64,000 nucleotides of DNA from Polyangium jinanense (GCF_028435365.1 NZ_JAGTJJ010000022.1:1-64000), one strand, 5' to 3'; numbered from the stretch's first letter, positions 31,575-40,368 are shown. Numbers and translations: made by a program. The notes: generated from the letters alone by a model not told the origin.

Positions 31575-32390
31575 ATGCACCTCGGAGCGACGATCCGCCT
31601 CTTGCGTCTCGACGCGGGTTTATCCCTGCGGGACCTCGCGCAACGCATTGGTGTCTCCAGCGCTTACCTGAGCCGCGTCGAGCACGGCCGCGACGCCGTC
31701 CCGACCCCGGATCGGCTGGAGGCCATCGCGCGCGAAATCGGCATCCCTCCACGATTGCTCGTGGGCGCCGCGCACAAGGTCGGCTGTGCAATCGAGGGCT
31801 ATGCCGAGGACGTCCCGAGCGCGGGGATGCTTTTCCTCGACATTGCGCGCAGGAAGCTCGGTCCTGCCGAGATCGCGCGGATCCGCGCCTTCGTGGAGCG
31901 CGAGTTCCCAGCAGCCGAGCGTCGCGAGGAGCGCCCCTCCCTCGCGCGCCTGCTCGCGCCGGAGCGCGTGATCCTGCAGCTCACGTGTCCCGGGCTGGAG
32001 GATGCCATCGAAATCGCCGCGAGCCGGTTTCCCCGATTGCGCGGGGAGCCGAGCGTACGGCAGGTGGTGGCGGAGCTGTTAGCGCGGGAGCAGACAGCAT
32101 CGACAGCGCTCGGGGGCGGTGTGATGCTCCCGCATGGCGTGTTTCCGCCTTCGGAGACGGCAGCAGCGCTGGTCACACTGGCGCGGCCGCTGGTCTTACC
32201 CGAGGCGCCGGACGGTCTGCCGATCCGGGTGCTATTGGTCTTGCTGCTCGGAAAGCCGGGCGGCGCGGCGCTCTCGCTCCTGGCGCACGCAGCACGGCTA
32301 TCGAGTGATGGTCTCGCGGACAGGCTCGCCGCAGCGACAAGCCCCGCGGAGGCAATTCGCGGGGTCGAGGAGATCGAGGACGCAGGCTGA
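31575..32390 (+). CDS. XRE-type regulator fused to a PTS EIIA(Ntr)-like domain
   Basis: 271 residues. N-terminal XRE helix-turn-helix (about 5-55): LRDLAQRIGVSSAYLSRVEH. Residues about 125-268 match EIIA of the nitrogen PTS (PtsN): LLAPERVILQLTC, VAELLAREQTASTALGGGVM, LPHG with the phospho-acceptor His187, then VTLARPLVLPEAPDGLPIRV, LLVLLLGKPG and a helical end. In PtsN-type domains, phosphorylation of this His sets activity and PtsN is known to control K+ transporters. Here the domain sits on a DNA-binding protein next to a cation antiporter, 8 bases after its stop. It probably reads phosphotransfer state and autoregulates the operon. Confidence 0.9.
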   Translation: MHLGATIRLLRLDAGLSLRDLAQRIGVSSAYLSRVEHGRDAVPTPDRLEAIAREIGIPPRLLVGAAHKVGCAIEGYAEDVPSAGMLFLDIARRKLGPAEIARIRAFVEREFPAAERREERPSLARLLAPERVILQLTCPGLEDAIEIAASRFPRLRGEPSVRQVVAELLAREQTASTALGGGVMLPHGVFPPSETAAALVTLARPLVLPEAPDGLPIRVLLVLLLGKPGGAALSLLAHAARLSSDGLADRLAAATSPAEAIRGVEEIEDAG

Positions 32391-32401
32391 GCCGGGAGTG
32401 G

Positions 32402-32715
32402 CTGGGGCGTTGCCCCAGACCCCACCAGGGGCTATCCGCCCCTGGACCCGGACCAGCGCAAGCGCTGGACTCGGGGTCGATGAACTGCGCGATGCGCAGT
32501 TCATCGAACAGGCCGGGTCAAGACCAGCGATGACCCTGCCAATCTTATTTCGACCGGCAACGCCGTCCTTGGTCTTGCCACCGGCGCCTTGGAAGAACTG
32601 CGCATCGCGCAGTTCTTCCACAAAAGGTCCAGCGCTTGCGCTGGTCCGGGTCGAGGGGCGGACAGCCCCCGCGGGGCCCGGGGCAGCGCCCCGGCGAGGC
32701 GCCCCAGGCCCCGCC
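32402..32715. repeat. Dispersed nested-palindrome element, copy B (complete)
   Basis: Same order of hairpins as copy A and nearly the same length, filling the 327-base gap between the convergent XRE-EIIA and TerC genes. The left ten-base unit reads GAACTGCGC-GAT-GCGCAGTTC here, while copy A has ATC as the loop, so the loop is inverted. The right arm has AAGAACTGCGC-ATC-GCGCAGTTCTT, GTCCAGCGCTTGCGCTGGTCC and GAGGGGCGGACAGCCCC. The centre has the AAGACCAG / GGTCTTG pair. Nothing protein-like inside. Confidence 0.9.
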
Positions 32716-32717
32716 GC

Positions 32718-33467
32718 TTACGCCGCCTCCGGCGCGTTCTTCCGCCGCTTCTTGCGGAATCGCATGTTGAGCAGCTCCACGCCGAGGGCGAAGGCCATTG
32801 CGAAGTAGATGTAGCCCTTCGGGATCTTCTGCCCCATCCCTTCGGCTACGAGCATCACGCCGATCAGCAAGAGGAACGCGAGCGCGAGCAGCTTCACCGA
32901 CGGGTGCGCGAGGACGAAGCCCGAGATCCCCTTCGCGAAGAGCAGCATCACGCCCACGGAGACCAGCACTGCGGTCACCATGACCCACATCTGCTCGGGC
33001 GGGATCATGCCTACCGCTGTGATCACCGAGTCGAGGGAGAACACCACGTCGAGTGCCAGGATCTGCGCGATCACGAGCCCTACGCTCACCGCCTTGGCTC
33101 CGCCTCCGTGCTCTTCTTCCTCGTCGTTCTCCACCTTTGCGTAGATCTCGTTTGTCGACTTGCCCATCAGGAACAGGCCGCCGACGAGCAGGATCAGGCT
33201 CTTGCCCGAGATCGCTGCGCCCACGAGGGGCAGCGTGAAGAGCGGCTTCGTGAGACCCATCAGGAAGCTGATCGTGAAGAGCAGACCGATCCGCATCACG
33301 AGTGCGAGCAGGAGCCCCATCCGCCCTACGCGGTCCCTCTTCTCTGCTGGCAGGCGCGCCGTGAGGATCGAGATGAACACCACGTTGTCGATGCCGAGCA
33401 CGATCTCCATCGCGCAAAGCGAGACCAGAGCGACCCACGTCTCCGGATCCTGGATCCCTGAAAGCAT
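32718..33467 (-). CDS. TerC-family integral membrane protein
   Basis: 249 residues from ATG 33467; an in-frame TTG at 33479 adds four. Seven or more membrane segments. Two conserved acidic stretches of the family are present: EIVLGIDNVVFISILT near the N-terminus and DVVFSLDSVITAVGM near residue 140. Between segments three and four is an acidic loop (VENDEEEEHGGGAK). TerC relatives export metals such as manganese or help load exported metalloproteins; tellurite resistance is the historic name. The C-terminus ends in a basic tail (RFRKKRRKN) facing the cytosol. It abuts repeat copy B. Confidence 0.93.
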   Translation of the reverse strand: MLSGIQDPETWVALVSLCAMEIVLGIDNVVFISILTARLPAEKRDRVGRMGLLLALVMRIGLLFTISFLMGLTKPLFTLPLVGAAISGKSLILLVGGLFLMGKSTNEIYAKVENDEEEEHGGGAKAVSVGLVIAQILALDVVFSLDSVITAVGMIPPEQMWVMVTAVLVSVGVMLLFAKGISGFVLAHPSVKLLALAFLLLIGVMLVAEGMGQKIPKGYIYFAMAFALGVELLNMRFRKKRRKNAPEAA

Positions 33468-33541
33468 CCTCTCACACAACCCTTTCGTAGCTCATGACTG
33501 GCGCGTCGAACTCGTTGCGGGACCAACTATCGCACAGCCGG

Positions 33542-33856
33542 TCATCCCCCTCTAGGGCCTGCGTCCTCGCCTGGGAAGCTCCTGCTCTGGAAACCTCGAA
33601 CCAGTCGTTCGAGGAAATTCCTCTCCGGGGGTTCGAGAAACTCGTACACCTCGGACCAATCGGCCTCCGTCGAACGCTCCGTCAGATTGAGCACGCAGGC
33701 TCGGAACAGGTGGAACATCCCGACGAAGTCGTAGGGGGGATCTCCCCCCCAGTTACGAAGCAGGGACTCCAATTCATCGTACTTCACGGTGTTCACGCCT
33801 CCGGTTTCGCGATTCGTCAGGGTAAAATGGTGGCCGTAGCCCTCGACGAGCGTCAA
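33542..33856 (-). CDS. Small hypothetical protein
   Basis: 104 residues from TTG 33856, the only start that uses the whole frame. Soluble and acidic: GYGHHFTLTNRETGGVNTV, then LESLLRNWGGDPPYDFVGMF and EADWSEVYEFLEPPERNFLE. No family recognised. The 5' end lies inside the first unit of the 43/44-bp tandem array (GCGTCAACCC), so the array may overlap its promoter or leader. It ends 74 bases before the TerC start on the same strand. Could be a small regulator or immunity-like protein; not confirmed. Confidence 0.6.
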   Translation of the reverse strand: MTLVEGYGHHFTLTNRETGGVNTVKYDELESLLRNWGGDPPYDFVGMFHLFRACVLNLTERSTEADWSEVYEFLEPPERNFLERLVRGFQSRSFPGEDAGPRGG

Positions 33857-34111
33857 CCCACGCTGTTCATCGTGACCAGCGCCCCCTGACGCGCGTCAAC
33901 ACCCGCTGTTCATCGTGACCAGCGCCCCCCTGACGCGCGTCAACACCCGCTGTTCATCGTGACCAGCGCCCCCTGACGCGCGTCAACACCCGCTGTTCAT
34001 CGTGACCAGCACCCCCTCGACGAGCGTCAACACCCGCTGTTCATCGTGACCAGCGCCCCCCTGACGCGCGTCAACACCCGCTGACCATTCTGTTCAGCGC
34101 CCCCTGACGCC
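33850..34111. repeat. Tandem array, 43/44-bp period (6 units)
   Basis: Units beginning with GCGTCAAC start at 33850, 33893, 33937, 33980, 34024 and 34068 (spacings 43, 44, 43, 44, 44). Each holds CCCGCTGTTCATCGTGACC and AGCGCCCCCTGACG with few differences; the last unit is degraded (GCTGACCATTCTGTTCAGC). Copies are much better conserved than in the array at 27820, so this one is probably younger. The array sits between a minus-strand small gene and a plus-strand gene, in what should be promoter DNA for both. The 317-base gap contains no gene. Confidence 0.9.
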
Positions 34112-34173
34112 CATCCACCCCTGAAGACCACGCCGATGCTGAACACCGCACGGTGGTAAGCTCACTCCGTGCC

Positions 34174-35181
34174 ATGAAGACCACCTTGCGGATGCAGACC
34201 GACAGCCCTGCGCGTTGCCTGACGGTGATCCTCGATCCGGGCGAGTCCCTGGCGGGCGCCCTGGTCGACACGTTCGTGTCCCGGCATATCAATGAGATCA
34301 GCGAGCTCGTGCTCGTCGCGGACCCTTTCGACGACGACCCTCTCGCGGGCTGCGACGCCGTGCGGGCCCGCATCGCGCGGGGCGACCTCGTGCTCACCCT
34401 GCGTTCGCGCGCGGAGCAGGAGGACGTCGAGGTCGACGCGTTCGTGCAGCGCATCCATGGAGCGAGGCGCATCCCAGGCCCGAGTGCGCTCCCGAAAACC
34501 CCACGGATTCGCCCGCCCCATCCCGACGCGGCATCCCTCCGATCCCCGCCGATCAGCGGCAGCGACCGCCTTTCGCGCCTCACCGAGCAGGGCCGGCGCG
34601 GCCCCGCGTCCCCACCTCCGACGAAGCCCACCGGCCCGCTCGCGCCCTACCTCGGCGCCCAGCACGAGCTCGACGCGCTCCTCACCGAAACCGAGGGCCC
34701 CGAGGAAGCCGCATGTGTCCTCGCGTGGCCCGTACCCGCGCTCGTCGGCCGCGCGATCGTCGCGCCCGACTTCGAGGGCCTCGCGGGCGCGATCCGCGCC
34801 GTGTTGTTCGAGGCGCTCGGCGACCTGCCCATCGCCGTCGATGGGAGTGGGTATGGGGGCCTCGGAAAATACATGCACCTGCACACGAGCGTCCTCGCGC
34901 CGCCGATGGGCGACGAGCCAATGGCGCTCGAGCTTTATGGTCGCCTCGTCGCCGTGGGTGATTACGACTTCAGGACACGCGAAGCCGGACGTTACCTGCT
35001 CCACCGCGAGCGCGAGATGCATTCGCTCCACCCCGCCGATCCCCCGACCGACGCCGCGCACCTGCGCATGATGGATCTCATCCACGGCCGCGATTTTCCC
35101 GGGCCGCTCGTCGTGGTCCTCTCGGCAGCGACCTACGCGAACGTCCGCTTCCCCGGCGTGGGCGTGCCGTTCTACATGTGA
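34174..35181 (+). CDS. Hypothetical protein, possible two-domain
   Basis: 335 residues from ATG 34174 (MKTTLRMQTDSP); GTG 34153 is in frame. No signal peptide. The N-terminal 115 residues look like an alpha/beta domain (LTVILDPGESLAGALVDTF, ELVLVADPFDDDPLAGCDAV, GDLVLTLRSRAEQ). A Pro/Ser/Arg-rich linker follows (about 110-155). The C-terminal domain (about 165-335) has LGAQHELDALLTETEGPEEA, FEGLAGAIRAVLFEALGDLP, MHLHTSVLAPPMGDEPMALE and LVVVLSAATYANVRFPG. No family recognised. The upstream DNA is the 43/44-bp array. Function not assigned. Confidence 0.75.
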   Translation: MKTTLRMQTDSPARCLTVILDPGESLAGALVDTFVSRHINEISELVLVADPFDDDPLAGCDAVRARIARGDLVLTLRSRAEQEDVEVDAFVQRIHGARRIPGPSALPKTPRIRPPHPDAASLRSPPISGSDRLSRLTEQGRRGPASPPPTKPTGPLAPYLGAQHELDALLTETEGPEEAACVLAWPVPALVGRAIVAPDFEGLAGAIRAVLFEALGDLPIAVDGSGYGGLGKYMHLHTSVLAPPMGDEPMALELYGRLVAVGDYDFRTREAGRYLLHREREMHSLHPADPPTDAAHLRMMDLIHGRDFPGPLVVVLSAATYANVRFPGVGVPFYM

Positions 35182-35289
35182 ACGCGCGAGCGTCGCGGGC
35201 GGAAGCGCTCGCCAGCCGAGCACGCGCGAGCCTTTCCACGGTCGCGACAATCGTGGCGCGCCCGCGCCGCCCGTGAGAAGACAAGGGGC

Positions 35290-36546
35290 ATGGAGGTATC
35301 GACCCCTCGGGCGGCGGCGGTCACGGATGCGCCTTCCAGGACGTACATCGGCGCCCTCGGCGTCGTGACCACGATCTTTTTCATGTGGGGCTTCATGACC
35401 TGCATGAACGACATCCTGATCCCGCACCTGAAAAACGTGTTCCGTCTCGGCTATGCCGAGGGCGCCCTGGTGCAATTCTCATTTTTCTCGGCGTATTTCC
35501 TGATGTCGCTGCCCGCCGGCAAGCTCATCGCGCGGATCGGCTACAAACGAGGCCTGCCGTTCGGCCTCGCAACGGCCGGCACCGGCGCGCTGCTCTTTTA
35601 TCCGGCCGCCAGCCTGCCCTCGTATCCCTTTTTCCTGGCCGCGCTCTTCGTCCTCGCCACCGGAATCACGATCCTCCAGGTCACCGCGAACCCGTACGTC
35701 GCCGTGCTCGGCCCGCCCGCCACCGCGTCGAGCCGCCTGAACCTGACGCAAGCCTTCAACTCGCTCGGCACGACGGTGGCGCCCTATTTCGGTGGTCATT
35801 TCATCCTCGGCGCCGTGAAACAAGCCGAAGACCCGCTCGCCGAGGCGCACGCCGTCCGTCTGCCCTACCTCGGTCTCGCCGTCATGCTCTTCGTGCTCGC
35901 CGGCGCGCTCGCGGTCCTCAAGCTGCCGACGATCCCGTCGGTCGAAGGCGAGGAGGCCAAACGAGGCACCTTCCTCGACGCACTCAAGTATCCGCAATTG
36001 CGACGCGCCGCCCTGGGCATCTTTCTCTACGTCGGCGCCGAGGTCGCGATCGGCAGCTTCCTCGTCAACTTCTTCGCGCTGCCCTCGATCGCAGCCTTCA
36101 CCGAGGCCCAGGCCGCCAAATACGTATCCCTCTACTGGGGCGGCGCCATGGTAGGCCGCTTCATCGGCTCGGCGGTCCTGCGCAAAGCCGATCCGGGACG
36201 CGTGCTCGGGGGGAGCGCAATCGTCGCAGCGCTGCTGGTGACGGCAACCGTCGTGCTCGACGGTCCCGTGGCAATGGGGACCATTCTCGCCGTCGGCCTC
36301 TTCAACTCGATCATGTTCCCGACCATCTTCACGCTGGGCATCGAGGGTCTCGGCAAGCTCACGAGCCAGGCGTCGAGCATCCTCGTGATGTCCATCGTCG
36401 GCGGCGCAATCGTACCGGTGCTCTTCGGCTGGCTCGCCGACAGCATCGGCGTCCACCACGCCTTCCTGCTCCCCGCCCTCTGCTACCTCTACATCGTAGA
36501 CTTCGGCTTTCGTGGCTCCCGCCGCGCGAGCATCGCTGCAGCGTAG
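35290..36546 (+). CDS. Sugar:proton symporter, MFS (FucP/GluP type)
   Basis: 418 residues, 12 membrane segments. FucP-family blocks: FFMWGFMTCMNDILIPHLKN, YFLMSLPAGKLIARIGYKRG, GITILQVTANPYVAVLG, and LTQAFNSLGTTVAPYFGGH (typical of L-fucose and glucose/galactose transporters). The cytosolic middle loop is PTIPSVEGEEAKRGTFLDAL. The C-terminal half contains FLYVGAEVAIGSFLVNF. It likely imports a hexose with H+. No sugar catabolic gene is adjacent, so substrate is open. A short fragment of the dispersed repeat family begins two bases after the stop codon. Confidence 0.93.
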   Translation: MEVSTPRAAAVTDAPSRTYIGALGVVTTIFFMWGFMTCMNDILIPHLKNVFRLGYAEGALVQFSFFSAYFLMSLPAGKLIARIGYKRGLPFGLATAGTGALLFYPAASLPSYPFFLAALFVLATGITILQVTANPYVAVLGPPATASSRLNLTQAFNSLGTTVAPYFGGHFILGAVKQAEDPLAEAHAVRLPYLGLAVMLFVLAGALAVLKLPTIPSVEGEEAKRGTFLDALKYPQLRRAALGIFLYVGAEVAIGSFLVNFFALPSIAAFTEAQAAKYVSLYWGGAMVGRFIGSAVLRKADPGRVLGGSAIVAALLVTATVVLDGPVAMGTILAVGLFNSIMFPTIFTLGIEGLGKLTSQASSILVMSIVGGAIVPVLFGWLADSIGVHHAFLLPALCYLYIVDFGFRGSRRASIAAA

Positions 36547-36547
36547 C

Positions 36548-36580
36548 GCCGGGGCGGCGCCCCGGCGCGGCGGCCCCAGG
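36548..36580. repeat. Dispersed nested-palindrome element, copy C (terminal fragment)
   Basis: About 33 bases matching the outermost right end of copy A: CCGGGGCGGCGCCCCGG then CGCGGCGGCCCC. It contains one GC-rich hairpin. Unlike the others, it lies between two genes pointing the same way, directly after the stop codon of the MFS gene. It may be a remnant of a full element or a minimal terminator-like unit. Confidence 0.75.
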
Positions 36581-36647
36581 TCATGCTGCCTCCCGTTCGT
36601 GACGAAATTTCACTACCGGAATCCGGCCTGCGGCGCATCTTTGGCGC

Positions 36648-38495
36648 ATGCAGCGTGTACGTTCCGTTCTTGGATGGGTTTCTGCGGGGCTCCTCGGCCT
36701 GCTCGTCGTTGCCGGCTGTGGCGGCACCGAAACGCGGCCTTCAGATGCCTCCTCGTCCAGCTCCGGCGGCATGGCCGGCGCGGGCGGCGTAGGCGGCTCA
36801 GGTGGCGTGGGCGGCGCAGGCGGCGCAGGCGGCGCAGGTGGCTCGGGCGGCGCAGGCGGCTCGGGTGGCGCGGGCGGCAGCGTCGAGCTTCCGGTCCAGG
36901 TGCAGATCCTTGGCTTCAATGATTTCCACGGTGCCATCGAACCTCCGCCGGGCAGCGCCGGGCGGATCACCTTGCCTGACAACACCACCGTCGATGCCGG
37001 CGGCGCTGCCTTCTTCGCGCAGCACGTCGCCACCCTGCGCGCGGAAAATCCGAATAGCGTCGTGGTCTCGGCCGGGGACCTCATCGGTGGCAGCCCGCTC
37101 GTCTCCGCCCTCTTCCATGACGAGCCCACGATCGGCGCGATGAACCTCATCGGGCTCGATATAAACGCCGTCGGCAACCACGAGCTCGACGAGGGCAAAA
37201 ACGAGATTTTGCGCATGCAAAGCGGCGGCTGCCACCCCCAGGACGGCTGCCAGGGCAGTCCGGATTTCCCCGGCGCGAGCTTCGCGTTCCTCGCGGCGAA
37301 CATCCTCGACAAGACCACGGGGAAGACCCTGTTTCCGCCGTACGCCATTCGCACGTACGAGGACGCCAAGGTGGCGTTCGTCGGGATGACGCTGAAGGGG
37401 ACGCCGACCATCGTCGACCCCAGCGGCATCCAGGACCTCTCGTTCCTCGACGAGGTCGAGACCGTCAATGCGCTCGTCCCCGAGCTCCAGGCGCAGGGGA
37501 TCGAGGCGATCGTGGTGCTGCTCCACGAGGGCGGCGCCACCACGGGTTATTTCGACGAATGCGCGGGCATCTCGGGGCCGGTCGTGCAGATCGCGACGAA
37601 CATGTCCGACGCCGTCGACGTCATCCTGAGCGGTCACACGCACGCGGCGTACAACTGCACGATCGGGAACAAGCTCGTCACGAGCGCCGCTTCCAATGGC
37701 CGCCTGCTCACGGACATCGACCTGGAGATCAGCCGCCTCACCGGGGACGTGATCAAGAAGAATGCGAAGAACGTGGTCGTCACCCGCGACACGGCCGACA
37801 TGCAGGTCGAGACGTACGTGAATGATTATGCCGCGCAGGTGGCGCCGCTCGCGGAAAAGCAGGTCGGCACGATCACGGCGACGCTGAATCGGGGCGAGCC
37901 GCCGCTCGGCGCGAGCCTGTCCACGCTGGGCGTGGTGGTGGCCGATTCGATGCTCGCCGCGACGAAAGATCCGGCCCAGGGAGGAGCACAGATTGCCCTG
38001 ATGAACGCGGGCGGCGTACGGGCGAATCTGTCATTCATGGCGGCCGCGGGCGAGGCGATGGATGGGATCATCACCTACAAGGAGATCTTCTCGGTCCTGC
38101 CGTTCGGCAATTCGATCGTGGTCATGAGCTTGACGGGCGCGCAGCTCGAGGCCCTGCTGGAGCAGCAATTCGGGACCGATCAAAGCGGCGTCCCCTTCAT
38201 CTACCTCCTGCAGCCGTCGAGCAACCTCCGTTATACATACAGCGCGAGCGCGCCGACCGGGTCGAAAGTCGATATCGCGTCCATCACGATCGACGGCACG
38301 CCGATCGCTCCGGGCACGACGTACCGGGTCGCGGTGAACAGCTTCAACGCGGCCGGCGGGGACGGTTTTTCCGTGCTGACGATGGGTACGGATCGGATTG
38401 GCGGAGCGATCGACGTCGACGCGCTCCAGGCTTACTTCGTCGCGAATTCGCCTGTCTCGCCGCCGGCCGTGGATCTCGTGCAGGTCTTGCCCTGA
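36648..38495 (+). CDS. 5'-nucleotidase-family metallophosphoesterase lipoprotein
   Basis: 615 residues. Signal peptide with lipobox LLVVAGC (Cys24), then a Ser stretch and a Gly/Ala linker of about 45 residues built from GGAGG-type units. The N-terminal metallophosphatase domain has all family signatures: NDFHG (D), SAGDLIGGSP, AVGNHELDEG (GNHE), VVLLHEGG and LSGHTHAAYN. These bind two metals. The C-terminal nucleotide-binding domain has MNAGGVRANL and SVLPFGNSIVVMSLTG. Such enzymes release phosphate from nucleotides or other phosphomonoesters outside the cell. The linker reaches out from the outer membrane. Single-gene unit. Confidence 0.95.
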   Translation: MQRVRSVLGWVSAGLLGLLVVAGCGGTETRPSDASSSSSGGMAGAGGVGGSGGVGGAGGAGGAGGSGGAGGSGGAGGSVELPVQVQILGFNDFHGAIEPPPGSAGRITLPDNTTVDAGGAAFFAQHVATLRAENPNSVVVSAGDLIGGSPLVSALFHDEPTIGAMNLIGLDINAVGNHELDEGKNEILRMQSGGCHPQDGCQGSPDFPGASFAFLAANILDKTTGKTLFPPYAIRTYEDAKVAFVGMTLKGTPTIVDPSGIQDLSFLDEVETVNALVPELQAQGIEAIVVLLHEGGATTGYFDECAGISGPVVQIATNMSDAVDVILSGHTHAAYNCTIGNKLVTSAASNGRLLTDIDLEISRLTGDVIKKNAKNVVVTRDTADMQVETYVNDYAAQVAPLAEKQVGTITATLNRGEPPLGASLSTLGVVVADSMLAATKDPAQGGAQIALMNAGGVRANLSFMAAAGEAMDGIITYKEIFSVLPFGNSIVVMSLTGAQLEALLEQQFGTDQSGVPFIYLLQPSSNLRYTYSASAPTGSKVDIASITIDGTPIAPGTTYRVAVNSFNAAGGDGFSVLTMGTDRIGGAIDVDALQAYFVANSPVSPPAVDLVQVLP

Positions 38496-38616
38496 GGCGG
38501 GCCCGCCGGTCAGGCGGGCGGCGCGCCGAGGACATCCTGCTCCACCGTTGCGTTGGTGCCCCAACCGTCTTAAGCGCGTAGTCTACGATACTCGTCCTTT
38601 TCCCGGAGCCTACGAC

Positions 38617-40137
38617 ATGCTGATCCACCGCACCCGTACCTGGGCCGTTGCCCTTCTCGCTGCTCTGCCCTTTTTCGTCTCCCTGCCCGAGGGCGGGGCC
38701 GCGCCGAAGGAGCCGTCGATATCGTCGGCCGCGTGGCAACCCATTTCGCCCATGACCTCCAAGCGCCGCGGGCAGGTGGCGCACTTCGTCGCCGACAAGG
38801 GGCTCGTGGTCCTCGGCGGATATGCGGGATCCGGCGGCACGGATACGGGCCTGCAGACGGCCGAGCGCCTCGATCCTGCGACCGGGACGTGGTCGCCCCT
38901 GAGCATGGCGCCGCGCGCGATCTCCAGCGGCCTCAGCCTCACGCTCCCCGATGGGCGCATTTTCGTCGTCGACGGCGACGGCACCAGCACGTACGACCCG
39001 GCGACCGATACCTGGGCGAGCGGGTCCGCTTTCCCGATGAACTGGGAGTACACCGGCACGCTCGGCCTGCTGCCGGACGGTGACGTGATCCTCGCGGGCC
39101 CCGTGCAGGGCGAGGACGTCACGAACAAGTCGATCCGCTACGACCCGGCCACGAATACCGTGGTGAGCAGCCCGAAGCTGAAGGAGTTTCGAAGCGGCCA
39201 CACAGGGACGGCGCTGCCCGATGGCCGATTCCTGGTGACGGGCGGCTGGAAGTGGGGCTCGGACGAAGACGGAGGCGAGATCCACGTGACCCTCACGAGC
39301 GCGGAGATCTTCGATCCGGCGACGGATACGTGGACGCTCGTCGCGCCGATGGCGACGAGCCGGAAGGGGCACGCGGCGGCGCTCTTGCCGTCGGGCAAGG
39401 TGCTGGTCACGGGCGGCGTGCTGGAGGGCCAGGGCGTGATCACGTCGGCGGAGATCTACGATCCGGCGACGGATACGTGGGCCACGGTCGCCCCGCTGAA
39501 CGAGGCGCGGTGGTATCACGTGATGACCGTGCTGCCGAGCGGCCGCGTGATGGTGTCGGGCGGCAGGACGGGGGGGCTGAACTACCTGTCGAGCGTGGAG
39601 ATCTATGATCCCGATGTGGATGCGTGGGCCTCGCTCCCGCCCATGGCGTCGGGGCGGCTCGACCACACGGCGACGTACGCGCCGGGGCACGGCGTGTTCA
39701 TCGCAGGCGGCTATGACGGCTCCACCAGCCTGAGCGGCGTGGAGCTCTATCCGCTGGGAAATGCCGCGGCGGGGACGGCGTGCGTGATCGGCGACGAATG
39801 CACGAGCGGGGTCTGCGAAAGCGGACAATGCATGAATTCAGGAAACGGCGCAGGTGGCGCTGGCGGCGAAGGCGGCGCGGGCGGCGGCACAGGCGGCGCG
39901 GGCGGTGCGGGCGGCGAAGGCGGCGGCGGCGAAGGCGGCGCGGGCGGCGAAGGTGGCGCTGGCGGCGACGGCGGCGCTGGCGGCGGCGAAGGCGGCGCTG
40001 GCGGCGACGGCGGCGCTGGCGGCGACGGCGGCGGTGAAGGATGCAGTGTCGGCGGCGCAGGGTCGAAGGGTCCTACCTCGGCCGGGCTCTTCACGGCGCT
40101 CGCGCTTGGGCTCCTCGCGATGAGAAGGCGCCCCTAG
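38617..40137 (+). CDS. Kelch-type beta-propeller surface protein with MYXO-CTERM
   Basis: 506 residues from ATG 38617; signal peptide ends near FVSLPEGGAA. Residues about 35-385 hold about six kelch motifs (blade repeats) such as AEIFDPATDTWTLVAPMAT, AEIYDPATDTWATVAPLNE and LPSGRVMVSGGRTGG. Then a Cys-rich knot (ACVIGDECTSGVCESGQC), a long Gly/Ala/Glu/Asp linker of GGAGGEGG units coded by GGC-type triplets (39840-40035), and a MYXO-CTERM: Cys, GLFTALALGLLAMRRRP. The C-terminal signal is processed and the propeller shown on the cell surface in model myxobacteria. It probably binds carbohydrate or protein. Convergent with the next gene across repeat copy D. Confidence 0.95.
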   Translation: MLIHRTRTWAVALLAALPFFVSLPEGGAAPKEPSISSAAWQPISPMTSKRRGQVAHFVADKGLVVLGGYAGSGGTDTGLQTAERLDPATGTWSPLSMAPRAISSGLSLTLPDGRIFVVDGDGTSTYDPATDTWASGSAFPMNWEYTGTLGLLPDGDVILAGPVQGEDVTNKSIRYDPATNTVVSSPKLKEFRSGHTGTALPDGRFLVTGGWKWGSDEDGGEIHVTLTSAEIFDPATDTWTLVAPMATSRKGHAAALLPSGKVLVTGGVLEGQGVITSAEIYDPATDTWATVAPLNEARWYHVMTVLPSGRVMVSGGRTGGLNYLSSVEIYDPDVDAWASLPPMASGRLDHTATYAPGHGVFIAGGYDGSTSLSGVELYPLGNAAAGTACVIGDECTSGVCESGQCMNSGNGAGGAGGEGGAGGGTGGAGGAGGEGGGGEGGAGGEGGAGGDGGAGGGEGGAGGDGGAGGDGGGEGCSVGGAGSKGPTSAGLFTALALGLLAMRRRP

Positions 40138-40186
40138 CAGGCTGTCCGGCTGGGGTTCGTGGGCCCCTCCCCCGTCGCCACGCGAC

Positions 40187-40363
40187 CCTGCCAGCCAAGA
40201 CCGCCGTGATTGGCGACCCTGCCGCTGGTCTTGCCACTGGCCCGTTGGAAGAACTGCGCATCGCGCAGTTCTTCCACCCTCGGTCCAGGCCGTGCCTGGT
40301 CCGGGTCGAGGGGCGGATAGCCCCCGCGGGGCCCGGGGCAGCGCCCCGGCGCGGCGCCCCCAG
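40187..40363. repeat. Dispersed nested-palindrome element, copy D (right half)
   Basis: It carries the right half: AAGACCGCCGTGATTGGCGA, GCTGGTCTTGCC, AAGAACTGCGC-ATC-GCGCAGTTCTT, GTCCAGGCCGTGCCTGGTCC, GAGGGGCGGATAGCCCC and the GC-rich terminus CCCGGGGCAGCGCCCCGGCGC. The left arm is missing or replaced. It fills the 231-base gap between two convergent genes. Stems differ from copies A and B (GGCCGTGCC instead of GGGCTTGCCC) but still pair. Confidence 0.85.
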
Positions 40364-40368
40364 GAGCT

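Noticed and set aside
33850..34111. CRISPR-like array
   Set aside because: The whole 43/44-bp unit repeats without unique spacers, and no Cas-like gene is in the window. It is a simple tandem repeat.
39840..40035. GGC-rich repeat as a separate element
   Set aside because: It is in frame inside the kelch protein and encodes its Gly/Ala linker, as in other surface proteins here.
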